In this document: one piece after another, positions 5,978 through 8,330 of the stretch
Layout: every line of letters starts with the position of its first letter
Numbering within the stretch: position 1 is the first letter of the stretch
Source: Prosthecobacter sp.
GTDB lineage: Bacteria > Verrucomicrobiota > Verrucomicrobiia > Verrucomicrobiales > Verrucomicrobiaceae
Assembly: GCA_025869455.1 (NCBI GenBank)
Contig: JAOZVT010000638.1
Span: 1-8,330, forward strand
Length of the DNA stretch: 8,330 bases
Direction: 5' to 3'
Notes under the pieces: generated by a model
Told to the model about the DNA's origin: nothing
Database searches by the model: none
Seen by the model: the letters and a program-made list of their open reading frames with translations, nothing else
Translations under genes and position numbers: made by a program

Positions 5978-8233
5978 ATGAATGCTGCCCCTCGTCCACT
6001 CGCTTTGCTTTTGCTCACCTTGAGCCTTCCGCTCCTGGCTTCAGCGGAGATGCGCTCTTGGAAAAACAAAGCCGGCGTGTCCATTGATGCAGAGATGATT
6101 GCCGTGGATGTGGCTGCCCGCACCATCACCATCAAGCGGGCAGATGGTCAGACCTTCACCATCCCCATTGATAGTCTCAGTGATGCTGACAAAGCCTTCG
6201 CCGCTGAGCAGTGGAAAAAAATGCAAAGCGCCCCCACGCAGCCAGCCGCACCCGCTGCCCCTGGGGCCAAGCCTGCGCCTGCAACAGCCAGCGCGAAACC
6301 TGCCCCACCACGGCCCACGCTGACCGTCACGCCCGCGAATAAATTCAAAATTCCCAACAGTGCAGAGTACATCCGAACCGTTCTAAAAACTCGCCCTCGA
6401 CTCATCCACGCGGCTCCAGGTTGGACCTATCTGAAGGGACTGATAGGCAGCGATGCCGTGGCTGCCAAGATGGTGGAAAACCTGAAGGCGGGGGCCGAAA
6501 AAGTTCTCGAAGCTCCTGAGCTGACCCGCATTTTCGGCGAACAACGCAGCACCGTGACTCCTGGGTCAAAGGCGATGTATCGCATGGCCACTCTGGGTGT
6601 CTTAAACTTTGTGGACGGTGATCCACGTTATAAAGAACGCGGAGCACGTGAACTGATCGCCATTACAGATCCGGCGACCTTTCAAAATTGGTATGTGGAT
6701 GAACCTTCTGTGACCGCAGATTTCCTCATCGCAGCCAGTTTGGGTTACGATTACTTCCGTGATGGTCTCAATGATCAGCAAGCCACCGCAGCCCGCACCT
6801 ACATGGTAGAAAAAGGCATCGGCGCTTTGGCTGCTTTCCTTAAAGGTGACCCAGTGCCTGAATCCGCCCGTGGAAAGGCCGCTGGCACCAGTGAATCAAA
6901 GCCGAAAGCAGCGCCAAAAGCGGCAAGCAAATCAGACAGCAACGATGAACCAGATGCAGAACACATGGCGGCTGCTTCCGCACTCATCATGGCTGCCATT
7001 TGTTTAGCTGATGAAGACCCCAGCGCGGCCAAGCAGGCCGTGGATGCTGCGGGCAAAGTGTTTGGCAAAGGCATGCAGCTTTTTGCCCCTGCTGGCATTT
7101 GGCCTGAAGGCATGGAAGCAGGCGAACAGGTGCTGGATTACGCCATCATGGTCATGCAGACCCTGAAGACAAATGCAGGCAATGATTTTGGGTTCAGTCT
7201 GCTGGAGGGCATTCCTCAGGCCGGGCTAGCCCGCATTCATCTGGTAGGTCCTACCAATCAGCTCTTTAATTATGGCGATGCCCAAGGCTCCGCCCTCACA
7301 CGACCTTGGGTTTCCACGTGGCTGGCAGGTGCTCATGGAAATATGGGAACCAAGGCACTGACCGCTGGCACAGCCCCAGGGGCCGACACCGCCTTTCTGA
7401 ATCTGGCGGGCCAATTCATGTATTACAATCCGAGCGCTGCGGGTGACGGCACGCCTGACAGCATGGACTACTCTTACACGGGCGGTACCGTGGCGGCTCT
7501 TCGCAGTGGTTGGGATCGGAGTGCTTACTACATCGCCCTGAAAGGTGGAGATAACAGCATTCCCACCGCTCAGTTGGACCTTGGCAGCTTCGTGCTTGAG
7601 GCGGGTGGTAAACGCTGGGGCATCGAACTCGGCGCTGAAAGTGATCGTGCCCCAGGCTTCAAACCTGCGGCAGATCGTTCCAAGCGTTATGAACTTTATG
7701 TCGAAGGTACCCCTGGCCAAAACACCCTCTTGATGGGTGGAAATCAGGAATTGGAGGCCAAAGCTCCTGTCATGCTCAGTTACAGCACACCGCAGGTAGG
7801 CATAACAGCCGTGGATCTTTCGAAAGCTTACACCAAGCCTGCCAAAGATGTTCATCGTGGTGCTATGGTCGTTCGTTCGCCCAAACCCTACGTGGTACTG
7901 CAAGATGATTTCGTGGTGAAAAACAACACCCTGGTCACTTGGTCCATGCACACCCGCGCAGAGGTTGCTCTGGAAGGGAATAAGGCCACGCTTACAGATA
8001 AGGATCAAACCTTACACGCTGTGATTGTGTCTCCCGAAGGCGCTTCCTTCACCACAGCAGATGCTCCTGAGCCGAAGAGCGAGCAAATGAAGAAGCTCAC
8101 AGGCATTAAAGTGCTGAAAGTGAGCCTGGGTGAAGTCAAAGGGCCACAGACCATCTGCATTGCGTTCTCCCTCGGTGAGCCGCCTCCGGCACATCCAATG
8201 AAGCCTATCTCGGAATGGGTGCCCAAGAGGTGA
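5978..8233 (+). CDS. Exported SHD1 domain / heparinase II/III-like fusion protein, probably lacking the lyase active site
   Basis: The 751-residue product begins with a clear Sec signal peptide: Arg6, a Leu-rich core (8-20) and an Ala-Ser-Ala cleavage site after residue 23. Residues 25-82 resemble an SHD1 domain (RSWKNKAGVSIDAEMIAVD, then ITIKRADGQTFTIPIDSLSDAD). An Ala/Pro/Lys linker (83-115) follows. Residues about 125-480 look like the helical (alpha/alpha toroid) part of heparinase II/III proteins, with LGVLNFVDGDPRYKERG, TADFLIAASLGYDYF, WPEG and LFNYGDAQG; a Lys/Ala/Ser-rich insert interrupts it at 291-327. Residues about 495-735 fit the beta-sandwich: LKGGDN, AQLDLGSFVLEAGGKRWGIELG, EGTPGQNTL and WSMHTRAEV. 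At the places where I recall HxHLDLGSF, IDLG and GHNTL in active relatives, it has T530, Q532, E550 and Q581. Likely a periplasmic or secreted carbohydrate-related protein; lyase activity is doubtful. Start ATG 5978 is fixed by the signal peptide. Confidence 0.85.
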   Translation: MNAAPRPLALLLLTLSLPLLASAEMRSWKNKAGVSIDAEMIAVDVAARTITIKRADGQTFTIPIDSLSDADKAFAAEQWKKMQSAPTQPAAPAAPGAKPAPATASAKPAPPRPTLTVTPANKFKIPNSAEYIRTVLKTRPRLIHAAPGWTYLKGLIGSDAVAAKMVENLKAGAEKVLEAPELTRIFGEQRSTVTPGSKAMYRMATLGVLNFVDGDPRYKERGARELIAITDPATFQNWYVDEPSVTADFLIAASLGYDYFRDGLNDQQATAARTYMVEKGIGALAAFLKGDPVPESARGKAAGTSESKPKAAPKAASKSDSNDEPDAEHMAAASALIMAAICLADEDPSAAKQAVDAAGKVFGKGMQLFAPAGIWPEGMEAGEQVLDYAIMVMQTLKTNAGNDFGFSLLEGIPQAGLARIHLVGPTNQLFNYGDAQGSALTRPWVSTWLAGAHGNMGTKALTAGTAPGADTAFLNLAGQFMYYNPSAAGDGTPDSMDYSYTGGTVAALRSGWDRSAYYIALKGGDNSIPTAQLDLGSFVLEAGGKRWGIELGAESDRAPGFKPAADRSKRYELYVEGTPGQNTLLMGGNQELEAKAPVMLSYSTPQVGITAVDLSKAYTKPAKDVHRGAMVVRSPKPYVVLQDDFVVKNNTLVTWSMHTRAEVALEGNKATLTDKDQTLHAVIVSPEGASFTTADAPEPKSEQMKKLTGIKVLKVSLGEVKGPQTICIAFSLGEPPPAHPMKPISEWVPKR

Positions 8234-8242
8234 TCTCAAATC

Positions 8243-8266
8243 GGCCATGAAGTTGCGTCCCTGGCC
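8243..8266. terminator. Weak inverted repeat downstream of the heparinase-like gene
   Basis: GGCCA (8243-8247) and TGGCC (8262-8266) are exact inverted repeats with a 14-base loop, placed between two apparently convergent genes. The stem is short, the loop long and there is no clean T-run, so terminator function is only a weak suggestion. Confidence 0.15.
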
Positions 8267-8275
8267 CTCTAGTTC

Positions 8276-8330
8276 TTACTCCTCCACCTTGACGGCTTTC
8301 CAGCCTGCCTTGAGTTGCGCTGAAAGCTCC
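8276..8330 (-). CDS. Possible C-terminal end of a convergent gene (truncated by window edge)
   Basis: On the minus strand, codons from 8329 read ELSAQLKAGWKAVKVEE and end at TAA (8278-8276). The composition, a charged amphipathic helix, looks like a natural protein C-terminus, and a convergent arrangement would explain why the plus strand has only 42 bases between the two stops. Seventeen residues are too few to name a family. The alternative plus-strand reading from ATG 8247 is rich in Ser and Pro and looks less protein-like. Confidence 0.45.
   Translation of the reverse strand, partial: ELSAQLKAGWKAVKVEE

Noticed and set aside
7226..8008. 260-codon open frame on the minus strand inside the heparinase-like gene
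   Set aside because: It lies wholly opposite a well-supported gene with signal peptide and domain motifs; its translation shows no family motif and has a His/Arg/Cys-rich, antisense-like composition.
8247..8330. Plus-strand open frame from ATG 8247 to the window end
   Set aside because: Ser/Pro-rich translation without a recognisable motif; the opposite strand gives a more natural C-terminal sequence ending in a stop.
1..8330. Mobile element, defence system, CRISPR or phage signature
   Set aside because: No transposase, integrase, nuclease, toxin-antitoxin pair, direct repeat array or target-site duplication was recognised; gene content is ordinary chromosomal.

Overview
The window looks like a chromosomal, mostly housekeeping stretch from a member of the Verrucomicrobiota, probably a Prosthecobacter/Verrucomicrobium-like bacterium. 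This placement is an inference. It rests on moderate-to-high GC, a secreted protein that joins an SHD1-type domain to a heparinase II/III-like fold (an arrangement I associate with the Planctomycetes-Verrucomicrobia group), a DUF6941-type small protein, and start codons without Shine-Dalgarno motifs. I see no tRNA, rRNA, CRISPR array, insertion sequence, phage gene or attachment site.

Layout. At the left edge (1-224, + strand) is the C-terminal end of a DHA2-type (EmrB/QacA/MdtD-like) MFS transporter. It converges on a run of six minus-strand genes. In transcription order, right to left, these are ribE (riboflavin synthase, 5818-5213), mrdA (PBP2-type transpeptidase, 5133-3091), a DUF6941-like protein (3077-2652), a tandem-ACT-domain protein (2625-2149), ilvE (branched-chain aminotransferase, 2033-1143) and thyA (thymidylate synthase, 1058-261). 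The mrdA, DUF6941 and ACT genes are only 13 and 26 bp apart and are very probably co-transcribed. The gaps before mrdA (79 bp), ilvE (115 bp) and thyA (84 bp) are larger and could hold internal promoters or RNA hairpins.

A 159 bp divergent intergenic region separates ribE from a large plus-strand gene (5978-8233). That gene encodes a 751-residue exported protein: signal peptide, SHD1-like domain, Ala/Pro linker, heparinase-type helical domain broken by a low-complexity insert, and heparinase II/III-like beta-sandwich. The fold signature is clear, but the histidines and aspartate I expect for catalysis and metal binding are replaced (T530, Q532, E550, Q581). It may be an inactive, binding-only relative of polysaccharide lyases. 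At the right edge the last codons of a convergent minus-strand gene are probably visible (8276-8330).

Functionally the minus-strand genes cover flavin synthesis, cell elongation, amino-acid sensing, branched-chain amino-acid synthesis and dTMP synthesis. I see no single pathway linking them. No gap exceeds 300 bases. The item most worth a second look is the apparently catalytically dead SHD1-heparinase protein. The unexplained small-gene pair behind mrdA comes second.
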